Part shown: piece by piece, positions 1 to 6,687 of the stretch
Layout: the number at the start of each line of letters is the position of its first letter
Numbering within the stretch: position 1 is the first letter of the stretch
Virus record (IMG/VR): IMGVR_UViG_3300044707_000788
Span: 1 to 34,763 of that record
Reading direction: 5' to 3' (one strand)
From: a virus
DNA: 34,763 nucleotides
Program-made: the position numbers and the translations under genes
The notes under the pieces: generated by a model
The model's input: only the letters and a program-made list of their open reading frames with translations
Database searches by the model: none
What the model was told of the DNA's origin: nothing

Positions 1-207
1 GTGCTTTTCCAGCAATTCGGACGCGCGCTTCCACACCGGCGGGATGTAGCCATAGCGGAATGGGTCTGATGCCTCGCGCGCGATCAGTTCTTCGCGTGTT
101 TTGAGATACTTCCAGCCTTCGTCCGGTCCCAGTTTCTCGAGCAAGTCGAGATCGACCTGCATGACAGGGTGCAGCGTGGGCTTGAAGCGTTGTGCGTGCT
201 CGTTCAC
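1..207 (-). CDS. terL: Large terminase subunit, N-terminal fragment (runs off left edge)
   Basis: The 69 visible codons begin at a GTG that overlaps the TAG of the upstream dpdA-like gene by one base. The fragment contains a charged segment ending in a DPFRYGY-IPPVWK type sequence, which in podovirus large terminases sits just before the Walker A ATPase motif; that ATPase core lies outside the window. The product would be the DNA-packaging motor that translocates DNA into the prohead and cuts it. Its place directly downstream of the modification genes, with a portal gene entering from the other window edge on the same strand, supports the terminase call. The assignment rests on a short N-terminal piece and is moderate. 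Confidence 0.6.
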   Translation of the reverse strand, partial: MNEHAQRFKPTLHPVMQVDLDLLEKLGPDEGWKYLKTREELIAREASDPFRYGYIPPVWKRASELLEKH

Positions 208-860
208 TAAGCGGCAATCGCCTCCATGACCATTTGCATGGGCTTATCGTTGCGCGTAGACAGCCTCAAATACCTGCGCAGTCCCTCAATCTGCTCTTGG
301 TCGCCGCGCATCCAGCCGGTGCCGTCACAGGATTCCACGCCATGCTCGTGGCACTGCCAAAGGCGGCGCTCGGTATTGACGCGGCCGACATGGACGCGCT
401 TCCAATGCTTTGCCCAAACCCCAAGCGTAGACCACTTCCAGTCGGTTGATCCTCCGACAAAAATGACTTCAGCGTCGGTCGGCACATCGTGAGGCTCCAT
501 GCCATCTTGGACGACAAAAGCCAGCGGCACATGGGGCGCGGCGGCGCGAATGCGGGCTGACCATTCTGGCCACAGCGCTTTTGTTGCCTCCTTGTCAGCA
601 ACCACGTCTGGAGCCGCAATCCACCTCGGGCGCTGATGTCCGCGTGCTCTGTCGATAAGTTCAAGAAAAGCGCCTTCGTCCCATCGCTTGTTATTTTTCC
701 AAGCAGTGAATGCTCCGTTGTCCAAGGCGTATGGCAGCCAGCTCGGCGGTCGGCGCCATCCACCCGGGCTAATGAGCCATCCGATTCTGCCCTCGTGCTT
801 TCCGGCCAAGTAGCCGATTTCGATGCCCGAGTTATTGGATGGCATTACCAGCATCGGCAA
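207..860 (-). CDS. dpdA: DpdA-like transglycosylase (TGT fold), puts 7-deazaguanine into DNA
   Basis: The 217-residue protein shows the tRNA-guanine transglycosylase pattern in shortened form: LDNGAF around residues 46-51 where TGT has its DSGGFQ block, PDVVAD near 84-89, VVQDG at 116-120 matching the TGT IVQGG strand, VGGS at 135-138, and GVESCDGTGWMR near 174-185 where TGT has the nucleophilic aspartate (here D179). In phages this family (DpdA) exchanges guanine in DNA for preQ0 or a derivative. It follows queC with a 29-bp overlap; an ATG at 845 is an alternative start that overlaps the queC stop by 14 bp. The neighbouring queC and queD, which make preQ0, strongly support DNA modification over tRNA modification. 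Confidence 0.82.
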   Translation of the reverse strand: MPMLVMPSNNSGIEIGYLAGKHEGRIGWLISPGGWRRPPSWLPYALDNGAFTAWKNNKRWDEGAFLELIDRARGHQRPRWIAAPDVVADKEATKALWPEWSARIRAAAPHVPLAFVVQDGMEPHDVPTDAEVIFVGGSTDWKWSTLGVWAKHWKRVHVGRVNTERRLWQCHEHGVESCDGTGWMRGDQEQIEGLRRYLRLSTRNDKPMQMVMEAIAA

Positions 861-1446
861 TCGCTTTCAGTCTGACTTGGCACGCCCCGCATTGACCGCA
901 CGGCTCGTCGCCGCCCGCGTAGCATGACCACGTTTCTTCCAGCGGCACGTTTAGCCGCCATGCAATATCGACCACCTTGGCCTTGGTGCGCACAATGTAC
1001 GGAACGTGAACCTCCATGCGCCGCGTGTGGCAGCACCGCAGGGCAAAATTGAGGTGCTTTATAAAGTCGGCGCGGCAATCGGGATAAACCTCGGCATCGT
1101 CGCCATTCACCGCGCAGGAAACCGCCGTGCATCCGTGCGAGAGCGCATAGCTTGCCGCCATAGCTATCAGCACCATGTTGCGGTTTGGCACTACGGTTGG
1201 TTTCCCGACCAGCGGTTCGGTTCCTGTGGTCAGCGCCGACCGCTCAAATAGCTGCGGCGGCAGGGTAATTTTGTCGTAAGCCACGCCCAGCTTGGCGCAA
1301 GTCGCCTCGGCAAACGTCAATTCTTTGATGTGCCTCTGCCCATAGTCGTAGAGCAGGCAATGGGCTTTGTGGCCTTGATGCAGAAGGTCGTAAAGCAGGG
1401 TGGTGCTATCCAGCCCGCCCGACATGAGATGAGTGAATTTAGCCAT
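832..1446 (-). CDS. queC: 7-cyano-7-deazaguanine (preQ0) synthase QueC
   Basis: This 204-residue PP-loop enzyme converts 7-carboxy-7-deazaguanine to preQ0 using ATP and ammonia. The N-terminus carries the SGGLDS PP-loop (residues 9-14), VPNRN lies at 86-90, and four zinc-binding cysteines occur at C175, C183, C186 and C189 in the family's C-terminal CxxCxxC cluster. Length is slightly below the usual 220-230 residues but no core motif is missing. It starts one base after the queD stop and overlaps the dpdA-like gene, so the three are probably co-translated. Phage QueC normally feeds DpdA with preQ0 for DNA protection against host restriction enzymes. Confidence 0.95.
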   Translation of the reverse strand: MAKFTHLMSGGLDSTTLLYDLLHQGHKAHCLLYDYGQRHIKELTFAEATCAKLGVAYDKITLPPQLFERSALTTGTEPLVGKPTVVPNRNMVLIAMAASYALSHGCTAVSCAVNGDDAEVYPDCRADFIKHLNFALRCCHTRRMEVHVPYIVRTKAKVVDIAWRLNVPLEETWSCYAGGDEPCGQCGACQVRLKAIADAGNAIQ

Positions 1447-1447
1447 A

Positions 1448-1801
1448 TCAGTTCTTGGTCAGAATCACGTTTGAGGTTGGCGTTTCGCGGACTTCGACGC
1501 GGGAAAGCAGCGGCAATCGCGGCTGCAATTCGCGCCAAAGCCACGCAGCAAGGTTTTCGGCAGTGGTCGCGCATGGTAGGATGTCGTTGAGGTTGCGGTG
1601 ATCAAGGGACGCCACGATCGGTTTCACCACGGCGCTGATGTCCGCGTAGTCCTGCACCCACTCGCCGTCGATTGGGCCGGATACGCCAATCAGCACTTCG
1701 TAGCTATGTCCGTGCAGGCGATGGCATTGATGGTCTGCCGGGAGATGTGGCAGCGAGTGCGCGGCCTCAAAGCGGTAGGTTTTAGTAATTTCGTATTTCA
1801 T
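1448..1801 (-). CDS. queD: 6-carboxytetrahydropterin synthase QueD
   Basis: The 117-residue PTPS/QueD-fold protein turns dihydroneopterin triphosphate into 6-carboxy-5,6,7,8-tetrahydropterin, the second step to preQ0. Zinc ligands H15, H30 and H32 are present in FEAAHSL and LHGHSYE, the catalytic cysteine is C26, the DH pair of the catalytic triad is D67-H68 (SLDHRNLND), and the substrate-binding glutamate is in VRETPTS (E106). The ATG at 1801 gives the canonical MKYEITKTYRF start; no clear Shine-Dalgarno precedes it, but a strong hairpin does. QueE and FolE, needed for a full pathway, are not seen in this window and may come from the host or from the missing part. Confidence 0.95.
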   Translation of the reverse strand: MKYEITKTYRFEAAHSLPHLPADHQCHRLHGHSYEVLIGVSGPIDGEWVQDYADISAVVKPIVASLDHRNLNDILPCATTAENLAAWLWRELQPRLPLLSRVEVRETPTSNVILTKN

Positions 1802-1809
1802 TAAATAGA

Positions 1810-1878
1810 TTGGGCGCTGGCTGGTTGGCGCTCGGACCCTCCCCAGGGCCGATTTTGTCAAGCCGAGCCAGCGCCCAA
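1810..1878 (-). promoter_or_regulatory. Nested hairpin in the queD leader
   Basis: A perfect 13-bp inverted repeat (TTGGGCGCTGGCT at 1810-1822 and its complement at 1866-1878) encloses a second stem, TCGG-CCCT pairing with AGGG-CCGA across a CCCC loop (1832-1852). In the minus-strand transcript it lies at the end of the preceding 69-residue gene and stops 8 bases before the queD start codon. There is no U-run, so it is not a classical terminator. It may control queD translation or be an RNA-processing site. I could not fit it to the preQ1-I or preQ1-II riboswitch consensus by eye. Confidence 0.55.
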
Positions 1879-2067
1879 AATGTCCAAAGTCGGATTCTCC
1901 GCAGCAGCGAGCTGGTCGATGCGCGCAGTCAGCCACCGGCCGTTGTCTTCGCGGCAGACGGTGACGTAGTCGTTTTCAAGGCCACCCTGCGCGACAACGT
2001 AGAGCACGCGGCAGGTGCCGATGCCGTCTACCTCGACGCGGAAGTTTTGCGGGGGCCAGGAGATCAT
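1858..2067 (-). CDS. Small phage protein, unknown function
   Basis: The 69-residue product has a beta-rich look, with the pattern LYVVAQGG...DYVTVCREDNGRWLTARIDQL. Short proteins of this 'DYVxVxxxDGRxxTxxxxQL' type are common in phage early regions. It starts with an ATG overlapping the preceding stop as ATGA, and its end forms one arm of the hairpin upstream of queD. There is no membrane segment or catalytic motif. I infer a real gene from the coupling and composition; I cannot assign a function. Confidence 0.6.
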   Translation of the reverse strand: MISWPPQNFRVEVDGIGTCRVLYVVAQGGLENDYVTVCREDNGRWLTARIDQLAAAENPTLDILGAGSA

Positions 2068-2294
2068 ATGAAAAAACGAGACAGGGCCACCGGCATTTCA
2101 GTGCCCAGATGCACATTGGAGCCAGTGATGGTTAGCGTTCCCTGTCTGTCGGCGCCCGCGCTATGCCATTGCTGGCATGGTGCCCCGACATCATCGGGAT
2201 ATTCGCAGCGGACTGCCGGTTTGTTTTGCCGGGAACGGTGCTGCAGCACCTTTTCAGCACGCGGGTTGCCAATCTTGCGGCTCCAGTGGGACAT
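2064..2294 (-). CDS. Hypothetical small protein, start uncertain
   Basis: This reading gives 76 residues starting MSHWSRKIGNP. A GGAG lies nine bases before the ATG at 2294, and the stop overlaps the next start as ATGA, which is the coupling used throughout this operon. The frame stays open further upstream: an ATG at 2393, overlapping a TAA at 2387-2389, would give 109 residues. The product is basic, has two cysteines (in RCEYPDDVGAPC) and no family I recognise. Coding potential is not strong, so the gene is plausible but unproven. Confidence 0.4.
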   Translation of the reverse strand: MSHWSRKIGNPRAEKVLQHRSRQNKPAVRCEYPDDVGAPCQQWHSAGADRQGTLTITGSNVHLGTEMPVALSRFFI

Positions 2295-2386
2295 GGATTT
2301 TAGCTCCATGCAGGCGGATAAACCGTGGATGCCTCCCGAGATCGATGTGGCGGGTCGAAGCCCTGCTTCACTGCCGCTCATCCGTG

Positions 2387-2527
2387 TTACCATGCTGCCC
2401 GGACAAAGAATGTGCAGGCGCCCCACTCGTCTCGCTCGGTGGAGCTGGGCATCCCGGAGATGGTCCGCGGCGTCACACCACATGAACGCCGGCGAGAACC
2501 CGCTTGAGCCTGCAACTTGAAAGTCAT
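2387..2527 (-). CDS. Possible 46-residue protein
   Basis: An ATG overlapping the stop of the upstream 59-residue gene (ATGA arrangement) opens a 46-codon frame beginning MTFKLQAQAGSRRR and ending FFVRAAW. Its TAA overlaps an ATG of the next frame. The only support is the overlap geometry; composition is basic at the N-terminus and there is no recognised domain. This roughly 200-bp stretch has no better gene candidate on either strand. Confidence 0.25.
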   Translation of the reverse strand: MTFKLQAQAGSRRRSCGVTPRTISGMPSSTERDEWGACTFFVRAAW

Positions 2528-2703
2528 TTACATTGTTTGCGCTTGCGCGCGGCGAAGGCGGCGGCGAGGGCGGGCAGGTTGTTGCTTGCGCGGTCGCGGC
2601 CGACTTCGTTGAAAAGTTTGATGGCCTGCTTTAGCTTGGCCCTAATCTCTGGCGTGTCTGTCGGATGACTCGTCAGGTCGTACATGTCTCGGGGCTTAGT
2701 CAT
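2524..2703 (-). CDS. Small basic phage protein, unknown function
   Basis: The 59-residue product begins MTKPRDMYDL and ends in a basic AARKRKQCK tail, with an alpha-helical middle (RAKLKQAIKLFNEV). A strong GGAGG lies about nine bases before the ATG, inside the end of the upstream membrane-protein gene, which it overlaps by 8 bp. The signals for expression are good, but no family is recognised. It may be a small nucleic-acid-binding or host-takeover protein; that is speculation from charge alone. Confidence 0.65.
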   Translation of the reverse strand: MTKPRDMYDLTSHPTDTPEIRAKLKQAIKLFNEVGRDRASNNLPALAAAFAARKRKQCK

Positions 2704-2851
2704 AAATTGTTACCCTCCATAGCCCGATTTGAGCCACCGCATAGCCCAGCCAAATTAGGCCATGCCAGTAGCGGTGCTGGATGAGTCCCAAGTCAATGGC
2801 GACCGTGAAGTAGATCAAGCCGACCAAGGCGATGAGGACGCCGGAGGTCAT
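2696..2851 (-). CDS. Small membrane protein
   Basis: The 51-residue product has two hydrophobic stretches: SGVLIALVGLIYFTVAI near the N-terminus and HGLIWLGYAVAQIGLW toward the C-terminus, separated by a short polar turn. It is therefore likely a two-pass inner-membrane protein. The start overlaps the stop of the preceding coiled-coil gene as ATGA and the end overlaps the next start. The role is unknown; early-operon membrane microproteins in phages can act in superinfection exclusion or anti-defence, but nothing here shows that directly. Confidence 0.65.
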   Translation of the reverse strand: MTSGVLIALVGLIYFTVAIDLGLIQHRYWHGLIWLGYAVAQIGLWRVTIYD

Positions 2852-3105
2852 CGCTTGTTGAGCGCCTCTTTTAAGTCTTGTCGAGTGTAGTGCAGGTCGG
2901 CCAACAGCACCTCGTTGGATTCGCTCATTTCGTTGGCGATCCTTCTGGCCTCGCGCAGCTCCTGCTCAAGGCGCTCAATGTGCGCACACGCTGCGTCGAT
3001 AGCTTCGCCGGCCTTTCCTGGCTGCGGCTGCGGGATGCTGTCATCGCCGCGGCGCCAGCGGTTGAAGTCGCGGAGGAAGGTGACGATTTCCGGCGTGGTG
3101 GTCAT
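2848..3105 (-). CDS. Coiled-coil protein, unknown function
   Basis: The 85-residue protein has an N-terminal segment (TTTPEIVTFLRDFNRWRRG), a proline-rich linker (IPQPQPGK), then about 55 residues of heptad-like helix (IERLEQELREARRIANE...) predicted to form a coiled coil. Proteins of this shape are frequent in phage early clusters and are often annotated only as hypothetical. Both ends overlap neighbouring genes by 1-4 bases, pointing to translational coupling. Confidence 0.7.
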   Translation of the reverse strand: MTTTPEIVTFLRDFNRWRRGDDSIPQPQPGKAGEAIDAACAHIERLEQELREARRIANEMSESNEVLLADLHYTRQDLKEALNKR

Positions 3106-3257
3106 CAGCGCGCTTTGGCGGTCTTGGCAGATGCGCGGAATGCTTTGGCGGTCGGAGCGCCGGCAGAACCGGGCTTGCGCATGCGTTCACCGCTTCCGGC
3201 GGCGATGCGGGCTTTTTTGGCGTGAATGTTGGCGTATAGTCCTGCGGGTTTTTTCAT
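3105..3257 (-). CDS. Conserved basic phage protein (KKPAGLYANIHAKK type)
   Basis: This 50-residue, very basic protein begins MKKPAGLYANIHAKKAR and continues with a GSGERMRKPGS-GAPTAKAF block. I recognise this sequence style as a small conserved protein of many aquatic phages, usually without known function. Its composition (many K, R and A, few acidic residues) suggests nucleic-acid or nucleoprotein binding. Start and stop each overlap neighbours (ATGA at 3254-3257, TGATG at 3103-3107). Confidence 0.75.
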   Translation of the reverse strand: MKKPAGLYANIHAKKARIAAGSGERMRKPGSAGAPTAKAFRASAKTAKAR

Positions 3258-3604
3258 GGTTTGTTTTTTCTGATGGCTTCTCGGAAAAGGTATTGGATCA
3301 AGTAAGCGCCGGTTTCCTCGTCGCTGCTGGTGATGTGCTTTAGGAAATCCTGCACAACGTGATACAGCTCATGGACGAGCGATCCGGTGTCTGAGGCGTC
3401 TTCAATCCAAACGACCGCTTGGCCTCCGCAGCACATCGCCCAGGCGGCGTCGCTGTCGTCGGGCTGGTTGTCGGGGTCTTTGGGGTCAAGCTGGAGAATG
3501 CTCGCACACCGCCGGATCGCCGACGCCTGTGGTGTTCCGCAATAGAACTCCACGACCAAACCAAAGGTCTGCTCTCGGACAACGAACCGGCGGGTGCGTT
3601 TCAT
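3254..3604 (-). CDS. HExxH zinc-metallopeptidase-like small protein
   Basis: The 116-residue product carries HELYHVV, an HExxH zinc-binding motif (about residues 79-83), followed by an acidic stretch and EETGAYLIQYLFREA, whose glutamates could supply the third ligand as in gluzincin-type proteases. It resembles small phage proteins with a lone HELxH...E-E-x-x-Y-x-x-x-Y core. The TAA of the upstream nuclease gene immediately abuts its ATG. Zinc-dependent proteolysis is a motif-based inference; the protein could also be a non-catalytic relative. Confidence 0.65.
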   Translation of the reverse strand: MKRTRRFVVREQTFGLVVEFYCGTPQASAIRRCASILQLDPKDPDNQPDDSDAAWAMCCGGQAVVWIEDASDTGSLVHELYHVVQDFLKHITSSDEETGAYLIQYLFREAIRKNKP

Positions 3605-4378
3605 TTAGGCGGCCTTCTTGAGCCGGAGGTTGGCGTAGTGGAGTGCGAGGCGGGCTTTGAAATTTTCCCACAGCGGTTCCGCGGAGAAGATCCACGACAC
3701 CTCGAAGTCGTCCGGTGACTCTTTGCCGATGCGCACGATCCCGCGGCGCTGGACCTTCATGTCCGGGCGGTTCTCGTTCCAGAGTTGCTCGTAGCCGGCC
3801 AACTGGATCTTGTGCGCGCCGACAATTGCTTTGGATGTCTTCCAATCCAGCAAGACGATCTTGCCGTTGCGGTCGCGGCTGGGCGCATCGATGGTGCCGC
3901 CGTAGAGGTATTCCTCGGAGACCAACTGCACTTCTGGCTCAATGACGGTGAGACCTTCTTCGTCCCACCAGCGCTTGAAGTTGTTGAACGCGATGGTGGC
4001 TTTCTCGACATCCGCGGGGCTGAACTCGGAGAGGTCGGCAACGTGGTTGTGGAGGAAGCACTCAATGAGGAAGTGCGCGATGGTCCCGATGTCGGCGGCC
4101 TTGTCGCGGACCTTGCGGTAGTCTTGGCCATCCATGCCGAGCTTCCATGCCCAATGAATGAGGCCGCTGCTGTCCTCGCCGATTTTGGCGATGGTGCTGG
4201 CGCCGGGAACATCGGTGCCGTCTTTGAGCGGATACTTCTGGTGGGCGCGGGTCTTTTCGAGGCGTACGATTTTGCGTCCGTCCTCAGTGAAGCGATCCGG
4301 CTCGGCGGGCTTGGCGGCTTTGGAAGGGGAACGGCGTTTTGCCGCCCCCCTTTTGACTGTGGTGTTTTTGGCTGGCAT
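3605..4378 (-). CDS. PD-(D/E)XK exonuclease, Cas4/RecB-like
   Basis: The 257-residue protein has a basic, low-complexity N-terminal tail, then the RecB/Cas4-type nuclease pattern: GTIAH (98-102), a glutamate in IEPEVQ (about 147-151), YGGTIDA (159-165, metal ligand D164), LLDWKTSK (176-183, with D178 and K180), and QLAGYEQL (192-199). These are motifs I-III plus the QxxxY element. In phages such nucleases process DNA ends in recombination and replication; CRISPR Cas4 has an added Fe-S cysteine set that is not visible here. The downstream neighbour is a metallopeptidase-like gene and the upstream neighbour is an ssDNA-binding protein, a common pairing. Confidence 0.85.
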   Translation of the reverse strand: MPAKNTTVKRGAAKRRSPSKAAKPAEPDRFTEDGRKIVRLEKTRAHQKYPLKDGTDVPGASTIAKIGEDSSGLIHWAWKLGMDGQDYRKVRDKAADIGTIAHFLIECFLHNHVADLSEFSPADVEKATIAFNNFKRWWDEEGLTVIEPEVQLVSEEYLYGGTIDAPSRDRNGKIVLLDWKTSKAIVGAHKIQLAGYEQLWNENRPDMKVQRRGIVRIGKESPDDFEVSWIFSAEPLWENFKARLALHYANLRLKKAA

Positions 4379-4383
4379 GAGGG

Positions 4384-4956
4384 TTACCAGGTGATCTCTT
4401 CGTCGTCGGTGCCGGTCTTGGCTGCGGCGCGCGGGGCTTCTTCTTCGTTGTCAAACGGCGAAATGTCGCTCGGCGACTTGTGCTGAACCAACTTGGTAAT
4501 GCGGACGAAGCGGGGCTGCAGCGTCACGCCAAGACCAAGGGCGGTGTTCCAAAAATACAACTCAAAGGCCACCTTGCCCTCACTGCCATTGCCAACGCGG
4601 CAAATGACCTCGTTGCCATCGGGCCTAGTGACGTTTGGCTTGCGGTCCCACGGGCCTTTTTTGGTGTTAATGACCGCCTTGACGCGGAACTTGAACTTAA
4701 CAACGCCGTCGTTCGCTTCCCACGGCAACGAAGCGCGCTTGAGCTTGGGTTTGCCGGTTTCTTTGAGTTGATCGGCGTAGTATTCGTCATACTTGGCCGA
4801 AATGGCGTCGATGACGGGTTGGGCGGCGTCTTCATCAACAAGCAAGTCGAGCTTATACTCGCCAGCTTCCTTGTATTTTGTGTCGGGCTGCAGCAGGTGC
4901 GCCCACTCAATGGTGCCAACAGGCGTTTTGATGGTTTCGGGTGTTTTGCTTTTCAT
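4384..4956 (-). CDS. Phage ssDNA-binding protein (DUF2815/gp2.5-like)
   Basis: The 190-residue product has the layout of DUF2815-type OB-fold proteins: TPVGTIEWAHLLQPD at the N-terminus, a lysine-rich central region containing FKFRVKAVINTK and DRKPNVTRPDG, the conserved GNGSEGKVAFELYFWN block, and a flexible acidic C-terminus ending DDEEITW. An acidic tail with a terminal aromatic residue is typical of T7 gp2.5-like proteins, where it contacts replication partners. It lies between the exonuclease and the resolvase/helicase genes, consistent with a role in replication and recombination. Confidence 0.8.
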   Translation of the reverse strand: MKSKTPETIKTPVGTIEWAHLLQPDTKYKEAGEYKLDLLVDEDAAQPVIDAISAKYDEYYADQLKETGKPKLKRASLPWEANDGVVKFKFRVKAVINTKKGPWDRKPNVTRPDGNEVICRVGNGSEGKVAFELYFWNTALGLGVTLQPRFVRITKLVQHKSPSDISPFDNEEEAPRAAAKTGTDDEEITW

Positions 4957-4964
4957 GTGGTTTG

Positions 4965-5312
4965 TTATGTTGTTGGGTTGGTACTAAGGAAATCGGATCG
5001 GCGGACAAGTGTGAGAAAGTCTTGGCCGCGCAGCGTGACCAGCCACTCCTCGCCGTTGCGCTTGTGGGCGACGACTGGGAAGAGCTTGGCCTTGGCATCG
5101 CGGATGGCTTGGGCCATCCAGTCGCGGATCTTCACGACCTGGCAGAACTTTACCTCAAAGTGGAAGTCGGGCAGGCACGGGCAGACGACATCGGGCGAGT
5201 CGCCGAGGCCGCTGAACTGCTGACCGCGGCGGATGCCGGAGTCGCCGAAGGCTTCGCGCAACTCGTCTCTCCACATGCGTTCTCCGCGGGCGCCTTTGGC
5301 TCGACTATTCAT
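4965..5312 (-). CDS. Holliday-junction-resolvase-like PD-(D/E)XK nuclease
   Basis: The chosen ATG at 5312, which overlaps the end of dnaB by 8 bp, yields 115 residues beginning MNSRAKGARGERMW. The core fits Hjc/VRR-type resolvases: an N-terminal glutamate in GARGER (E11), RRGQQFSGLGDSPDVV with D41, and FHFEVKF with E53 and K55. Such enzymes cut branched DNA or nick junctions during phage replication and packaging. A longer frame extends upstream inside dnaB but looks non-coding there. The family is clear; the exact substrate is inferred. Confidence 0.8.
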   Translation of the reverse strand: MNSRAKGARGERMWRDELREAFGDSGIRRGQQFSGLGDSPDVVCPCLPDFHFEVKFCQVVKIRDWMAQAIRDAKAKLFPVVAHKRNGEEWLVTLRGQDFLTLVRRSDFLSTNPTT

Positions 5313-6687
5313 TGATCGCCTCCCAGAGTTGTTTGTCCGGCGCGTAGACCGAGCCATCGCTGTCGCTGGTGCGTCCCGCGGGTGCGGTGCCTTCAAAGCG
5401 GGTGAGCGAGGGACGCCATGTAAGGTTGAGCGTGCCGGTGCGGCCGGCGCGGTGTTTGGCAACGATCAGCTCGGCGTCTTGCACTTCCGGTTCCTCGTCT
5501 TGCACGGCGTAATACGCGGGACGGTGGATCAGGCAAACGATGTCGCTGTCCTGCTCGATGCTGCCGGACTCGCGGAGGTCGCTAAGTTTTGGGCGGTTGT
5601 CGCTGCGGTTTTCGGCTTGGCGGTTGACTTGGGCGGCGGCGACAACCGGGATGCCGAGTTCCATCGACATGGCCTTCAGCCCGCGGGAGACAAAGCCGAC
5701 TTCGTTCTCGCGGGACTGCGCGCCGGAATGGCTGACGAGCTGCAGGTAATCAACGAAGATGCACTTGACGCCCCAGCGGCGGACGGCGAGACGGGCGCGG
5801 CCGCGGATGTCGAGGAGCGTGAGGCCGCCACGATCGTCTACATAGAGGGGTTCTGTGGAAAATTGCGTGGCGGCGTCGAAGATGCGGTGCTTGATGCTGG
5901 CGGTGAGGAAGCCGTTCCGAATGATCTCAGTGTTGGTCTCGGCGCGGCCGAGGACTACGCGCGCGGCGAGTTCGTTCGCGGGCATTTCGAGGGAGAAGTA
6001 AACGACCGGCACTCCGCGGCGGGCCATGTTGTCGGCCATGTTGAGCATCAGTGCGGACTTACCCATGGCGGGGCGACCGGCAACGATGGTGAGCTGTCCT
6101 CCGCGGAGACCGCCGGTGACCTGGTCGAAGTCGCGGATGCCGGTCTGCAGTCCGAGTTTCCGGCCGCCAGACATGAGCGCTTCTAGTTCGTCGAGGAGTC
6201 CGGGGACGATGGCGCTCGGCGCGCGCATGGAGTCGGTGGCGGTGGTCAGCGAAAGGCTCAAGACCGCTTCGCCGGACTGCTGGAGGACGGCGTCGGCATC
6301 GGTGGCCAAGTCCTGCGCGGCGGCTTGCATGGCAACCGAGGCGTCGATGATGCGGCGGCGAGCATGGAGATCTCGAAGGGTTTGCGCGTGATATTCAACG
6401 CCCGCGGGACCGCCGGCAGACTGCGAAAGAAACTCGGTGATGGCGCCGGCGCCGCCAACGAAGTTCAGCTTGTGCTTCGCGTCGATCCGCTGCGTGGTGG
6501 CGATAAGGTTCGGCGTGCCGCCCTCGCTGCGGATTTCGGTGATGGTCTCAAAGACCAGCCGGTGCGCGGGTGTGAAGAAAAGATCGGCGTGAAGACCGGC
6601 GACTTCGTCAACGAGGCGCGGGTCGGCGAGCAGACTGCCGAGGACGGCTTGCTCGACTGCTGGCGATTGGGGCACAGTGCGTTTCAT
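5305..6687 (-). CDS. dnaB: Replicative DNA helicase DnaB
   Basis: At 460 residues this is a full-length DnaB. The N-terminal domain (1 to about 105) contains SPAVEQAVLGSLL, and the RecA-like ATPase domain holds Walker A GRPAMGKS (204-211), the YFSLEM motif near 230-235, Walker B with CIFVDYLQL (D313), the AAQVNRQAE segment, and LRESGSIEQDSD of motif H4. It unwinds the phage fork as a hexameric ring, probably loaded by the initiator-like protein encoded at 8531-9364. The ATG overlaps the upstream small ORF as ATGA. Confidence 0.96.
   Translation of the reverse strand: MKRTVPQSPAVEQAVLGSLLADPRLVDEVAGLHADLFFTPAHRLVFETITEIRSEGGTPNLIATTQRIDAKHKLNFVGGAGAITEFLSQSAGGPAGVEYHAQTLRDLHARRRIIDASVAMQAAAQDLATDADAVLQQSGEAVLSLSLTTATDSMRAPSAIVPGLLDELEALMSGGRKLGLQTGIRDFDQVTGGLRGGQLTIVAGRPAMGKSALMLNMADNMARRGVPVVYFSLEMPANELAARVVLGRAETNTEIIRNGFLTASIKHRIFDAATQFSTEPLYVDDRGGLTLLDIRGRARLAVRRWGVKCIFVDYLQLVSHSGAQSRENEVGFVSRGLKAMSMELGIPVVAAAQVNRQAENRSDNRPKLSDLRESGSIEQDSDIVCLIHRPAYYAVQDEEPEVQDAELIVAKHRAGRTGTLNLTWRPSLTRFEGTAPAGRTSDSDGSVYAPDKQLWEAINE

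Noticed and set aside
1810-1878. preQ1 riboswitch upstream of queD
   Set aside because: The long perfect stem with a nested hairpin does not match the compact pseudoknot consensus of known preQ1 classes by eye.
1810-2520. 236-codon plus-strand open frame
   Set aside because: It opposes a coupled minus-strand gene chain, crosses the queD leader hairpin and has no domain or ribosome-binding site; it is a shadow frame.
3605-4378. CRISPR-associated Cas4
   Set aside because: The nuclease motifs fit, but the Fe-S cysteines of Cas4 are missing and the context is phage replication; kept as a RecB/Cas4-like phage nuclease.
4480-6186. Long plus-strand open frames opposite the ssDNA-binding protein, resolvase and dnaB genes
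   Set aside because: They lie antisense to genes with clear motifs and show the alanine/valine/glycine-rich composition typical of antisense frames in GC-rich DNA.
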